Positions 47,601 to 57,836 of a stretch of 64,000 bases of DNA are shown in pieces. The notes below the pieces were generated by a model that worked only from the letters and a program-made list of their open reading frames with translations, made no database searches and was not told the origin of the DNA. How positions within the stretch are numbered: position 1 is the stretch's first letter; every line of letters begins with the position of its first letter. The translations under genes and the position numbers were made by a program. Origin of the DNA: Heligmosomoides polygyrus polygyrus (lineage: Eukaryota > Nematoda > Chromadorea > Rhabditida > Heligmosomidae); contig OX377201.1 of NCBI GenBank assembly GCA_947396885.1, forward strand, positions 69,848,983 through 69,912,982, written 5' to 3'.

Positions 47601-50600
47601 TCTCGTTCGCCCTCGTTTTACACCCAGCTTCTGTCGTTCCGCTGCTGAAATGAGGCATCAAGAGGCATCTCTCTACGGAGGTATCAAGGAGAGATTTTAA
47701 CACATTGACGACAATCGCGTTTTTCGGCAGAAAACCGCATGGGACACGCGCGCGTTTATACGCGCGCGCTATGAGCTACCGGTGGCTCATAATGTCCCTC
47801 ACGAACCACTTTTTTGCCTTATGTGTTTTTTCCTATCAAACTTCGACCAGAGGGGTTATTTAGGGTGCTGATCACGAATCTGATATCCGTTTATGAAATT
47901 TCGACTGATTACGACGGGTTATGGTAGGTACGGGTGACTAAGGCTGCCGAGGTCATGATGGTCATGATCACCGTTTTCCCCCAAACGTCACCCAGGGGGT
48001 TATTTGGGGTGCCAATCACGATTCTGACATCCGTTTTTGGTATTACGGTGGAGTACGATAGGTAACGGTAGGTACGTGTAATCGCCGACAGCCTAAGTCC
48101 CCCGTACCCACCGTAACCTACATTAGTCCACCGTAATACCAAAAACGGATGCCGGACTCGTGACCAGCACCCTAAGTAACCTTCATGGGCGAAGTTTGGG
48201 CGAAATCGATGACCATGACTCCGACAGCCTTACTACCCGTACCTACCGTGACCTACCGTAATCGACCCAAATTTTGAAAAATAATGTCAGATCCGTGATC
48301 GGCCTCCCAAATAACTCCTTTGGCAAAGTTTAGGTAAAAAATACCGACTTGAATTGATTTTATTGTAAAATTGGTCTTTTTTAATTCGATAAATCTAATG
48401 AAAGCAAAGACAATTTTCTTGATTATTCCTGTTGGATATTCTCCTATCACAAGTAATTAAGACAGAGAAAACATCTATAAGAAACCGATGGCAGGAATAC
48501 AAAAAATAGCGCGCGGACAGACACTATGAGCCACATGTTGTCGTCAATGTGTTAAAAATAGGTTAAAAGAGTAATTAACTTACCAAGTTCCGGAATCGGA
48601 GGGCTGGCCCTGTTGCAGATTGCCATCTCAGCCCGATACACCCCATTGCCCTTCTTCAATTTACTGTTGAGTTCACTCTGAAAGAATCAGGAAACTGTCG
48701 CGACGAGATGAATTCTCTTCCACATAACTAGATGTGCACAAACATCGCTGAGGTATTAAGGTTCCCCACTGACGCGGAGGAGAGCACAGAAACCGTGAGT
48801 GTTCCACGAACACGTGCAATCTCGTCTCGTCTTTAAATAAATGAATGAGCGGGCACCAGCCCGCTAAGTACCGTCGCTGATAATAACAGTCTACGAGGAA
48901 ATTCAAACCAAACCCCAAGAGTTCAAAAAGGAATCAAATCCAGCTCTCCAAACTGTACGGTGTAAAGCACCAAAAACACCTACCAGACCAATAAACCCTT
49001 CTATTGTGAATGTATGTTTCTATTGTTGTCTACAGTAATTGACACACATTAGTGATACAAATTGCAACGAGAGGAGGAACATTTTGCTTTCCGGTGCAAT
49101 TAGGGTCAGGGGAGGGGGGGGGGGGGGGGGGAAGGAGGGTCACCTCCTAAGAAGTGTCACCAACACGAAAACAAAGAGACAAGACACACTGATAGTAAAG
49201 AAGAGGTGCAAACAAGCCCTCGTTAAAATTGCCTCTCGGAAATGTAATCGAAACTAGGAGATAAGACTGCATTTACATTTGCTGTATGTAGGTACTCACC
49301 GCGGCAGGCCATGGTGACCCCCCCCCCCCCGAACTATTCGTGCCTACTTTCCTAACAAATTCCTTGTTCACTACTGCAGTTTCTAGCTTCAAAATTTTCT
49401 GTTCCATCAGCGCTTCACTCGTTTGCACTGGACGCAATGTGGCTCGGGGGGGGGGGTCACCTCCAAACAGATTCGCCGGCCTTCCTTCCGACGTTATTCG
49501 GTGTCCCTCTATTGAGAATGAAACTAGCAACATAGTAACGTCTGGCGAACACAGATTCGAGAGAATAAACGATAACGGACGACGCACTCGCTGGCGAGCT
49601 TGAACAGGGCGGATGTCGACGCGACGCGCGACGCGCCGCTGCGCGCTCCTATCGATCTGGCGAGTCGAAGCGGCAGTCGATGCGGCGACACACTCTAGCC
49701 CGGTGCCTTATCGAGCTTTTTTCTTTATTCTCTCTTTTAGTCGTTTTTTAGCCAACTTTCTCTGCCGTCGGTGCAACTTTAGTTGGAGGGGACGCACCTT
49801 ATCGGTACCATGATAAGGTACCTCCTCCCTCCCAACTAGAATGCAGGTCACCGACGCATGACAGAAGAGCAGGTTAGTGTTTTTTTTATTGTTCTGTTGC
49901 TCCTCTGCATTCAGCATAGGTTTTTTTTTGACGTTATATACATATTTGAATCTGTTTGGAGGTGACCCCCCCCCGAGCCATATTGCGCCAAACACTGCTT
50001 ACCCAGGCCCTCGACGCCACTTTTGCTTAAGAAGAAATTGTACGTACCTTAGCTTCGATGACCTCCGCTACAGTCTCGGCGTAGCGGGCAGTAGCATCTT
50101 GCAGCATTGTCGACGACAGTGAACTGAAGAAGCAGACGAGTAGTTACTTCAAAAAGGAACGAATCCCATTTCCACTTACTCGATGTACTGAATGCCATTC
50201 AGCATTGACTCAAGATGGAATGCCATGGCTCCCTTGAAACGCCATTCAAACGTTGAGCGCTCCGTTGCCCGAGAGAACATCTCCATCATCCAGCACCATT
50301 TCTCTAGCACATACCACTCTGAAGACGATGCTTGAGGCGGAATTTATACTTCACTCTCGCCACCACACGAGCACAGAAAACCTCAACCTTCAGGGCGCCG
50401 CCTTACGAATATCAGATGTTCTAACGGCGGTGCCCCAGCACGGGTGAAGGAAGACTAGGAAGTTCACCATCAGGCGACATGAGAAGTGATAGCCAGCAAA
50501 CTCACCATTCATGCGGCTGTCTTGATTCGACAGGATAGCAGCAATCTCCCGGAACAGTTGAATAGTGCGTTCCTTTGTAGTACGGAAGCGGGCATCCCAA

Positions 50601-51305
50601 AGCGGCCTCCTATCCTTGACCAGGGCTACCAGAATCCCTCGAAGGGTGTCATTCCACACAGGGCGTTCCTGAAATGTAAACGATTTGCTATCAAACGGTG
50701 TTCATTTGGAGGATTTCGGGAAGCAGCAATTTAATACTACAAAGGAAGAAATCGACTTAGCGTGTAACGGAGGGCAAACCAATGGTACGGAAGCAGTCCA
50801 GGTCGTTGCACATAAGCCGTTGATGGATGTAGGGTAAAAAGAACTCAGAAGTAGATTTGAAGGCATGCATACGCATACTGCCCACGGCTCTTTAGTGGGA
50901 AAAGAAATGTGTCATTGTGCTGCTCTATTATAAATCCTGGACAGAACTGCGATTTACCCTGAGGAATTCCGCGCCCTAATGAGTATGTCACGCGCCAGGG
51001 TGAGCCATAACCCACGGTTTTTCTGTGGTGGACAGCCTACAGCTTCCTATGCTCTCTGCTGGGAACAGGCCCCAAGGGCAACGTAGTGGAAATCGGATGG
51101 GAACGGCAAGGCAGCTGCGTGTCAGCCTTCGCAGGACGCATGCCCTTTAGCCTCAAGCTTCCCATTCTCTCACGCTACCCCAGCACCTTCGAGACGCAGT
51201 GAAAACGAAAGGAAAGATGTTCGAGGGAAGGAGAGCGGAACCCACCCTCTCCGCCGCCTCCTCGACGGTGATCCCTCGGCTGGCGTCCGCTTTGCGACGA
51301 GCCAT
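38694..51305 (-). CDS. Protein with two MADF DNA-binding domains, 15 exons
   Basis: Inferred exons, 5' to 3': 51246-51305 (tentative first), 50506-50668, 50180-50303, 50048-50123, 48584-48677, 47510-47644, 44442-44534, 44294-44386, 43970-44140, 42947-43108, 42803-42884, 42611-42731, 42352-42453, 39030-39270, 38694-38818. All phases agree; total 1842 nt, 613 codons plus stop. MADF domain 1 (about residues 30-113) shows LVKDRRPLWDARF then EKWCWMMEMFSRA. MADF domain 2 (about 286-375) shows LIQNFKEQPALW then EKWSMLCESFNEEMKK and NWEYYQRLLFLSP. Between them lies a basic GVKRGRTRGG patch and a VKQE sumoylation-like site. The C-terminal part is basic, then proline-rich, ending in a charged helix. 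MADF proteins bind DNA as transcriptional regulators; the target is unknown. Exon 1 and the weak donor after domain 2's first half are the least certain points. Confidence 0.78.
40985..41275 (+). repeat. tRNA-derived SINE, copy 5
   Basis: CTTTCCTTTCCTCTCACCTCGGTGAATTGGTGCCAC, CGCAAGCCATT, GGCCAAACACGTATTC and ATCTCATCGAAGCAGGCATGGCGC correspond to the body of the SINE at 28965-29250, and it ends in a degraded CTATCTTTTACC tail. It lies in intron 13 of the MADF gene, antisense to it. Confidence 0.65.
41690..41875 (+). repeat. Possible LINE 3' tail remnant
   Basis: AT- and T-rich sequence ends in AAACAAATAAATAAAG at about 41855-41870, like the CR1-type tails at 3219-3246 and 46900-46914. There is no coding match. 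Confidence 0.25.
45383..45417. repeat. Perfect 16-bp hairpin
   Basis: ACATTGGATCTATCCT (45383-45398) and its exact complement AGGATAGATCCAATGT (45402-45417) are separated by 3 bp. It lies exactly at the upstream edge of a CR1-type LINE fragment. Confidence 0.85.
45420..46914 (+). pseudogene. CR1-type LINE 3' fragment
   Basis: Frames at 45414-45674 and 45637-45960 give KDLGVVFDSELKFGRHIDFS, then YKARLKMFPLRCLKCRRLF and FCYRLLKGE. This matches the thumb and C-terminal region of CR1-type polymerases; compare DLGFTVDENLSFDTHC and RRRKADMVMFYKLINGL in the intact copy at 12939-15806. Frameshifts are present and the catalytic FADD region is missing. The 3' UTR ends in AATAAATAAATAAATA at about 46899-46914. 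It lies in intron 6 of the MADF gene, antisense to it, and is distinct in sequence from the intact CR1. Confidence 0.7.
47701..48551. repeat. piggyBac-type MITE with internal four-unit foldback
   Basis: Terminal inverted repeats CACATTGACGACAA (47701-47714) and TTGTCGTCAATGTG (48538-48551) are flanked by TTAA on both sides (47697-47700 and 48552-48555), the signature of piggyBac insertion. Inside, two direct ~145-bp units on the left and two inverted copies on the right form a large palindrome around 48090. Each carries GGTGC(T/C)GATCACGA.TCTGA followed by ACGGTAGGTACG. No transposase is encoded. The element fills 851 of the 939 bp of intron 5 of the MADF gene. Confidence 0.8.
49437..49988. 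repeat. Inverted-repeat element with G/C homopolymer-containing termini
   Basis: CGCAATGTGGCTCGGGGGGG followed by TCACCTCCAAACAGATTC (49437-49478) is mirrored by GAATCTGTTTGGAGGTGACC, a C run, and GAGCCATATTGCG (49949-49988). This could be a ~552-bp terminal-inverted-repeat element or two small copies in opposite orientation. It lies in intron 4 of the MADF gene. The target-site duplication is unclear. Confidence 0.5.
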
Positions 51306-51864
51306 CGAGAGTCCTCGTCCGCGTGCCCGTAGTCGTCCGACCTGCAACGGACGGACCCTTTTGCTCGCCGGCACGAAGTCACGGGGCACGAACGCGTAAG
51401 AAAGCACGTCTTGGGAAGCAGTGAACCGACGACTCACCCCACCGGCATCTCCGCCACATCGATCGATGAGAAGGGGCGTGGTGTGTGCATGGCCCCGCCC
51501 CGAGACCACGCCCTCGCGAGGAGTGGGAGTGGGCAGGGCGGTGGTGGAGAGCGCAGGGTCCCGAGTGGCCGGCGCCTACGGCCCCGCCCTCGTCGACGTT
51601 CAGAGCGAGTGCGAGCGGCCTCGATTCGAGCGGACTTCCTACTTCAGGGGCCGTGTGCTCGTGTTCCCCGTTGAAGGCAAAATCCAGTCAATCAACGTAT
51701 CTTATCACGACACAGTCTCCTATCGGGGGAGACTCGGGGTAGACGATCATACCGCCCCAGAGGTTGGCATCAGCTCCTGCTCTAGACACCCTATTCGCTT
51801 TGACACACCGAATTCCACGCCCTTCTATGCCTTATTCCCTGATAAATAGCCGGTGCTTTGGTAT
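51306..51864 (-). promoter_or_regulatory. GC-rich region upstream of the MADF gene
   Basis: About 550 bp of GC- and CpG-rich sequence lies between the proposed start codon (51303-51305) and the 3' end of an inserted RTE element. No TATA box or defined site stands out. The reading frame of exon 1 stays open upstream to 51509, so the true start could be further 5'. Called as promoter-proximal from position only. Confidence 0.25.
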
Positions 51865-54800
51865 CACCTGTATCACCTGTCGTCCCGTTGATCATCGACT
51901 TGCTCGAGCGGGCGCCAGCAGCGTCTCCATTCGTCCCTGTCGCGTGCCAGAGTGGTCCAATGGATCCTCCTCGCTCGAGGGACACGAAGAGCGTCATATC
52001 GGTCGTTCAGGGCTTTCACGAAGAAGTCCGACCAACGTGTTGGTGGGCGTCCTGGTGTTCTTTTGACGTCCCGCGGAATCCAGTCTGTTACGGCTCTCGT
52101 CCAGCGGGTGTCTGCGAATCGCATTACGTGGCCGGCCCACCTAATTTTCGACGACTTGGCCCATGCGACAGCGTCTCTGATCTTCGAACGTCGGCGAAGC
52201 TCGGAACTCCGGAGACCTTCTCTCACTTGCGTGAGTCGTGTCACTACGAGCATCGTCCTCTCGATTCCACGCTGCGCGACGCTGATCGCGTGTTCATCCT
52301 GCTTTCGTATAGCCCAGGTCTCTGAGGCGTATGTTAGGGCAGGAAGAACAGTGGAGTCGAATAGGTGGGCACGGAGTCGGACGTTCTTCGTTTTCTTCAC
52401 GACTTCTTCGACGCTCTTGAAAGCTCCCCAAGCCGCTCGTTTCCTCCTGCTTAGCTCTGGTGATAGGTCGTTGGCCATGTTGACTTCGCGACCCAGATAC
52501 ACATAGCTGGAGCATTCGGAGATGTTCGTTCCGTTGAGCGAGAATGGGGCATCAGAAACCCATCCGTTCCTCATGAACATCGTCTTCGTAAGATTCAGCT
52601 GCAGTCCAACGTTCCCACATACACGATCGAAGTCGGCCAGCATTCGTTCCGCCTGACTGATGCTCGGTGTTATGAGCACGATGTCGTCAGCGAAGCGAAG
52701 ATGGTGCAGTTGCCGGCCGTCGACCTTCACTCCCATGTCTTCCCATTCTAGTTCGCGCATGACGTTTTCGAGAGTGGCGCTGAAGAGCTTCGGGGATATG
52801 GTATCCCCTTGCCGAACCCTTCTCTTCACCTCGATGACGACGTCGTTGTAGAATGGTGAGATCTTGATCGTGAATCCACTGTACAGCTCTCGAAGGACTC
52901 TGATGTACTGAGTAGGAACGCCCTGGGTGAGCAGGGCTTCCATGACCGCTTCAGTCTCGACGGAGTCGAATGCCTTCTTCAGGTCGATGAACGTAAGGCA
53001 CAGCGGCAGCTTGTACTCTCGCGACACTTCGATGAGCTTCGTAATGGTGTGTATGTGGTCGATCGTGCTGAATCCTCTCCGAAATCCTGCTTGTTCGCAT
53101 GGCTGTCCTTCGTCCAGCGTTCTACTAATCCTATTCAGGATGACTCGAGTGAACAGCTTGTAGACTACGGACAACAGGCAGATCGGGCGATAGTTGCCAA
53201 TGTCGTGCACGTCTCCCTTCTTGTACAGCAAAACGGTCTTGCTGGTCTTCCACTGAGATGGAACCTTGCATTCGGACAGGTAGCGTGTGAAGAGCCGCAC
53301 CAAGGTGTTGATGAGCGCTGGCGGGAGGTTCTTCAGGTGTTCAGCTCTGATCCTGTCGGGACCGGGTGCTGTACGTTTCTTCACCGACGAGATGGCGTGT
53401 CGGATCTCGGAAGGGAGAACAGAGGGGACGACGTATACATCCTGCGGAAGATGGCATGGGGGCAGGTGGACGTGGCTATTGAAGAGATCGGAGTAGAAGT
53501 CGTGGATGACCTTCTCCATGGTCCTTCTGGAAGAGGTGACGGTTCCGTCGGGACGTCGGAGAGCTGTCATCTTGGTCTTGAAGTTGGCGAAGTTCCGGCG
53601 GGCATTGCGGATGCTCAGCCCTGCCTCTGCTGCTTCAGCCAACACTTCCGCCTTTCTCTCCTTGAGATCTTCCTTTATCGCCGCTCTGCATAGCTTTGCA
53701 AGCTCGGACGTCAGTTGGTAGTTGCCTGACGCTCGTGCTGCTCCACGCTGGCGTATCAGCTCGAGAGTTTCCGGAGACAGGCGTCTCTTGGTGGTCTTCA
53801 AGCTCTCGGCTCCCTTAGCACTATCGTGGAGATGGTGCACGAAGCGATCGTATTCCTCGTCGACGTTGTCCATGACGGCATCTTCCCAAAGGCCGACAAG
53901 AGAGGTGTAGAGATCCCAGTTGATGGTCGTTCTGGGATTCCTCTTCTTGAACTTCGCGGCCTTCTCTCCTTGACGCGAAAAGCGGAACCTCGCGCGAAGG
54001 AGGCGGTGGTCCGATCCCGTGTAGAACTTGGGGACAACGGAGACGTCGGTCAGGCAATACTTGCGATTGAAGATGATGTGGTCGATCTCGTTGTGGAACT
54101 GGCCACCGGGGGATTCCCAGGTCCATCCTAGGGAGGGAGGCTTCTGGAACTGCGAGTTTCCATGGATGGTCTTGGTCGACATGATAAACTCAGACAGCCT
54201 TTCACCTTGCTCGTTCCACTCCAAACCGTGGGTTCCGATGTGAAGTTCTTCCGGCGACCTTCGTGGCCCGATCTTGGCGTTGAAGTCGCCGACGATCACC
54301 TTGTAGAAGGTGTGATCTTCCTTATAGAACTTCTCCAGCTCCAGGTAGAAGGCCTCGACGTCTTCGTCGTCGTAGTCGGATGTTGGGGCATACGCGACGA
54401 ACACAGTCAAGGCTGGCACGGAGCCACATCGCTTCAGTCGCAGACGTCCGATTCGGCTTGTCAGAGACTCGTACGAATCGATGTTCATGGCCAAGTGCGT
54501 GTTGACGAGGACACCAACTGTCCCCTGCTGTCGCATGTTCCGAGGAACAGTTCTTCTCCGGAGTCGTAGGCGGCGTGTAGGGGGTGGTGTCTTCTCGTCT
54601 CGGTCAGTCCGATGACGTCGTACTTGATCTTCCTGGCTTGCATCATCAGGTCCTCGACGGATGCTTCCGACGCAAGCGTGCGGGCGTTGTAAGTACGGAT
54701 CGTCATCCTAGTCCTTCTCAGTTTGCGCAGCCTGGTTAGGCCCTGAGATTTTAGCAGCCTCTCCGTACTCGTCCTTCCCATCGCTGCAGAAATGGGGACT

Positions 54801-55293
54801 CTTTCGGGGTCAGGGGAATGAGGCTCTTTAGTGCTGCTGTGTTTGACTGGAATACAACACGGGTAGCTAGTCAGGCTCTGTCGTGCGGGCGGGGTACTCC
54901 GGGCAGCCAGCCAGACTGCCCGAAGGGACGGGGCGAGACTTAAGGCGGCCTCGAATCGCCTTACATGTACTCCCAGTCTACCGAGTGCAAGCTTTTGGCC
55001 GAGCCGACACAGTTACAATCCGCACAGTCACGGATACATCCACGCACACTGTGCACGAACATGCCGCTCCCACGCACAAGGAACGCATCGACCCGACACA
55101 GCCCGACACAGCAGGAGCAAGGAGTCCATCCCCTGCATCCCACCTGCGTCTCTGGGCAGTACACGGTCGCATTTGGTTCGCGTTTAATTCCCCTATCCAC
55201 CACCCGGGGACGCGCCACGTGGCCCTGCGACAAGCGGCCCGAGATCCCTCTTAACAAGAGAGCCCGAAGGCTCTCTATCGAGGGAGATCCGTG
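51865..55293 (-). mobile_element. Full-length RTE-type LINE (family A) with 13-bp target-site duplication
   Basis: GGTGCTTTGGTAT occurs on both sides (51852-51864 and 55294-55306), bounding a 3429-bp element, typical of RTE size. The 5' region (54782-55293) is GC-rich with a GAGAGCC..GGCTCTC hairpin. One long coding region follows, then a very short 3' end with a tandem AGGTGATAC tail that merges into the duplication. A shorter relative at 57837-59155 is the same family. Confidence 0.85.
51873..54781 (-). CDS. RTE endonuclease-reverse transcriptase, one frameshift
   Basis: Starts at ATG 54781 (MGRTSTERLL). The endonuclease begins TYNARTLASE and has IGLTETRRH. Near 54530-54540 the frame shifts, probably by a small deletion just after GTCDSRG, and the second frame (887 codons) carries VGVLVNTHL, VGDFNAKIG, SDHRLLRARF, LTFIDLKKAFDSVE, RRVRQGDTISPKLFS, the catalytic RFADDIVLI, and the C-terminal module IRWAGHVMRF..TPGRPPTRWSDFF. 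The joined length of about 970 residues fits RTE. All endonuclease and polymerase motifs are intact, so the frameshift is the only visible lesion. The enzyme copies element RNA into nicked genomic DNA. Confidence 0.88.
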
Positions 55294-55306
55294 GGTGCTT
55301 TGGTAT

Positions 55307-56330
55307 TCGTCAGGATATGACCAATTTTTGGTCAGGGTAATGATCAAGGATGGCGTGGAATCCCCATCCGGGATGCGCCACGCTCTCCACTACTACGCGA
55401 CATGGTGATGGCAGCTTGAATGTGTTTTTCCCTCCCACAATGACCGTTGGAGGTCCTGATGTTCGACCCGGTCTTTGGCTCGATGCTTGTAGGGCAAAGG
55501 AGCAATGCGCGAAAAATGAAGGCTTTTGGTTGGGTTCTGTGCCTCCTCCGCGTCACCATCAGCGGGGGAGAGCACGGACTGAGAAAGGGAGGAACCCCAG
55601 GATATGACCAATTTTGACACAGGCGCGGTAGGTGGATCGCATTCTGTGTATGCCATATGAGAACCCTTCGTCTCAAGCACGTCCCAATATCGTTCCTCGG
55701 TGAACGGGTGGAGGATCTAGGGGCAATTTGAGCCTGACATTCGTTTCAAGCGCGAGAACGGCGGCCCTTAGCACGCTACGCCCTCTGCGCCACCAATTCT
55801 TATATGCTGATGCCATAACCCTACACCCTCTGTCGTCGCGTTGATGGATTCTTCCCGTATGCGGAATAGGAAAGTCATCAAGTCTTATGCAAGGGAATTT
55901 TGGTGGGATCTAGACCCAGGCTGGACTCCTGACTGGACTCCAGCTTACACTCCCTGTTTCCACGGCCGAATTCATACGTCTTTACACGACCTGTGCTGCT
56001 CGCTCCAACGCATAATCCATTGCCTTAGAAAAGCCACAACTCTCGGTAGGGCTCTCTTGCAGAAACCAAACCAAGGCGCTTGTGGGCATACTGGTTGTGT
56101 CCTGTCAACGTCGTGCTAAACGCACTCTCTTGAGGCTTTTCCCCAGCGAATCGTTCATATGATTGGTTCACCTAATTTTTCTCGGACTGACCCAGTGATT
56201 AGGAGGAGGGCAGGTCGTCAGCCTTATTAAATTTTATTTATTCAATGAACATTATGTGGTAATATACGCAAATAACGACAACGAAAGAATAGCAAAGTGG
56301 GCATGCTGCATCGTAATCGAGCAAAGCAGA
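55307..56330. other. Sequence flanking the RTE insertion; no gene supported
   Basis: Before the RTE inserted, 55307 onward joined the sequence ending at 51864. AGGATATGACCAATTTT appears twice (about 55312 and 55603). A minus-strand tRNA-like stretch (GGTGGCGCAGAGGGCGTAG, near 55780-55795) may be an eroded SINE head. Nothing codes convincingly. Confidence 0.3.
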
Positions 56331-56336
56331 ATATTA

Positions 56337-57539
56337 GCTTGGTCAGAAAGTCTTTAGCCGTTCGGCATTTTCTTCTTTATTTTTTATCCAGCAAACAATG
56401 AAATTTACTCAACAACATCATTGCCTCTGTTAGCCGCTGCCTCTTAATGGGCAAGTCAGCGATTCCCTTCTCCCATAGCGGGAAGACTGTGAGTTGACGA
56501 CATCAACTTTTTGAACTTTTCCTTCACCAGGTGAGCAATTTTCCTTTGATAGGAATGCCTTAGCTGGGCGAAATAAGTGATACTCAGAGAAGGGAATAGC
56601 AGTGGAATAGAGTGTGTGGGGAGCAGTGTCCCGACGCAGCTCCAGCTTGTCACAACTCTTTCTGGCTTCATGGCGCCGAGCGTCATCGTGGGGAGGTGAA
56701 CAGAAGTTCGTCTTGGCCGTTTTCTTCGAACAGCGTGCGCCAGTTTCTGAAGCTGACATCGATGTTACCAGGGTCAGTGTGTTCTTGCAGGAGTAGCTCG
56801 CGATACGACATTGCTCGCAAATCCCAGAAGCTGCAAAGGAAATACTTCTTGGGGTGGAAGCCCATTTTTGATTGCGCTCGTGGGTCTTCTGCTTGAAGGG
56901 CCACTTAGAACGATGTTAGAATCGCAGCGGGTCCAACTCTCATCTCAAGTAATCAGGCCTTCTAGAAACCCCTTTCGGTGCGGGCGCAGAGGGGCAGTCT
57001 GACGAATACCTGCGTGAACCGCATGCTATCGGTTAAGACTTTAGGGATCCGTCGAGTCTGCAATTCTCTGTAGCCGAAGGGCTGGAGGCGGCCTAGGACT
57101 GAAGGATTTGTGCGCCCGAGTATCGTCGAAGGACTTCGGGTGCTAATCTTCGGATCCTGTTTGACAGCATGGAGAATGGCACATTCTTATACGGCGTCCT
57201 GACCGAGCGTCTGTCTTTGAAGTCTGTGCCTCCTGCTTTGAGGCGAACGAACGCGTGACAGTACTGATGGAAGTGGAGTGCTCTCCCAATGCACAGTTGA
57301 TGCTTCGAACGGTCGCCATTGCTCCAGTATACAACTTCGACGTCATTCATAGAAGACGATGATTCTGAGGTGCTCCTGTGGAATTCACATATCTAAGGAA
57401 GGCAACGTGGCCATGTATAGCTACAATGGAGTTAGTTTAAGGATGATCTACGAACTCCAGATGCTCGATGATTTCTGCCGATTGTGAATTGAGAGTCACG
57501 AAACCTTCACCAAATCGGCCTAAGACTTTCTGACCAAGC
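56337..57539 (-). mobile_element. mariner-type DNA transposon with both terminal repeats, transposase dead
   Basis: GCTTGGTCAGAAAGTCTT at 56337 and its complement AAGACTTTCTGACCAAGC ending 57539 are inverted termini flanked by TA. On the minus strand, pieces of a mariner transposase appear in order: a helix-turn-helix region with FVRLKAGGTDFKDRRS, KMGFHPKKYFLCSFWDLR, then a degraded HDDARRH and STAIPFSEYHLFR. Frames are broken by stops and shifts. The third catalytic aspartate position (normally in a YSPDLAPSDYHLF context) is no longer aspartate. Confidence 0.75.
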
Positions 57540-57836
57540 TAACTCTAAGGATCGTTCCACATATGCATATTAATATTTTTTTATATTTCATTAAAGAGTT
57601 TTATAACATATATCTCTCTCTCAGAATTTCAGTATTTCGATGTCAGCTCTATTTGTGAGGGGCATAATTTTGTATTAGTATTAGCTTTAGAAGGTAAAGA
57701 CGTTTAGAGCCCTAGTGTCTGCCAAACGTCTCGCTGGGGCTTTGAGGGAAAGAAAAGAACACCCGCCTTTTTTCTTCTTTGGACCTTCCTGCTTTCATTA
57801 CTGTAAAACTTTGATTATTCTGTATAGAATAGTATG

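Noticed and set aside
49798..49822. Regulatory palindrome around CCTTATCGGTACC
   Set aside because: A short imperfect palindrome inside a repeat element; nothing indicates a binding site.
52660..54569. Plus-strand ORFs across the RTE element
   Set aside because: They are shadows of the minus-strand RTE coding region, which carries all the catalytic motifs.
55735..55800. tRNA gene on the minus strand
   Set aside because: An A-box-like GGCGCAGAGGGCG is present but the B-box is poor and no acceptor stem closes. At most an eroded SINE.
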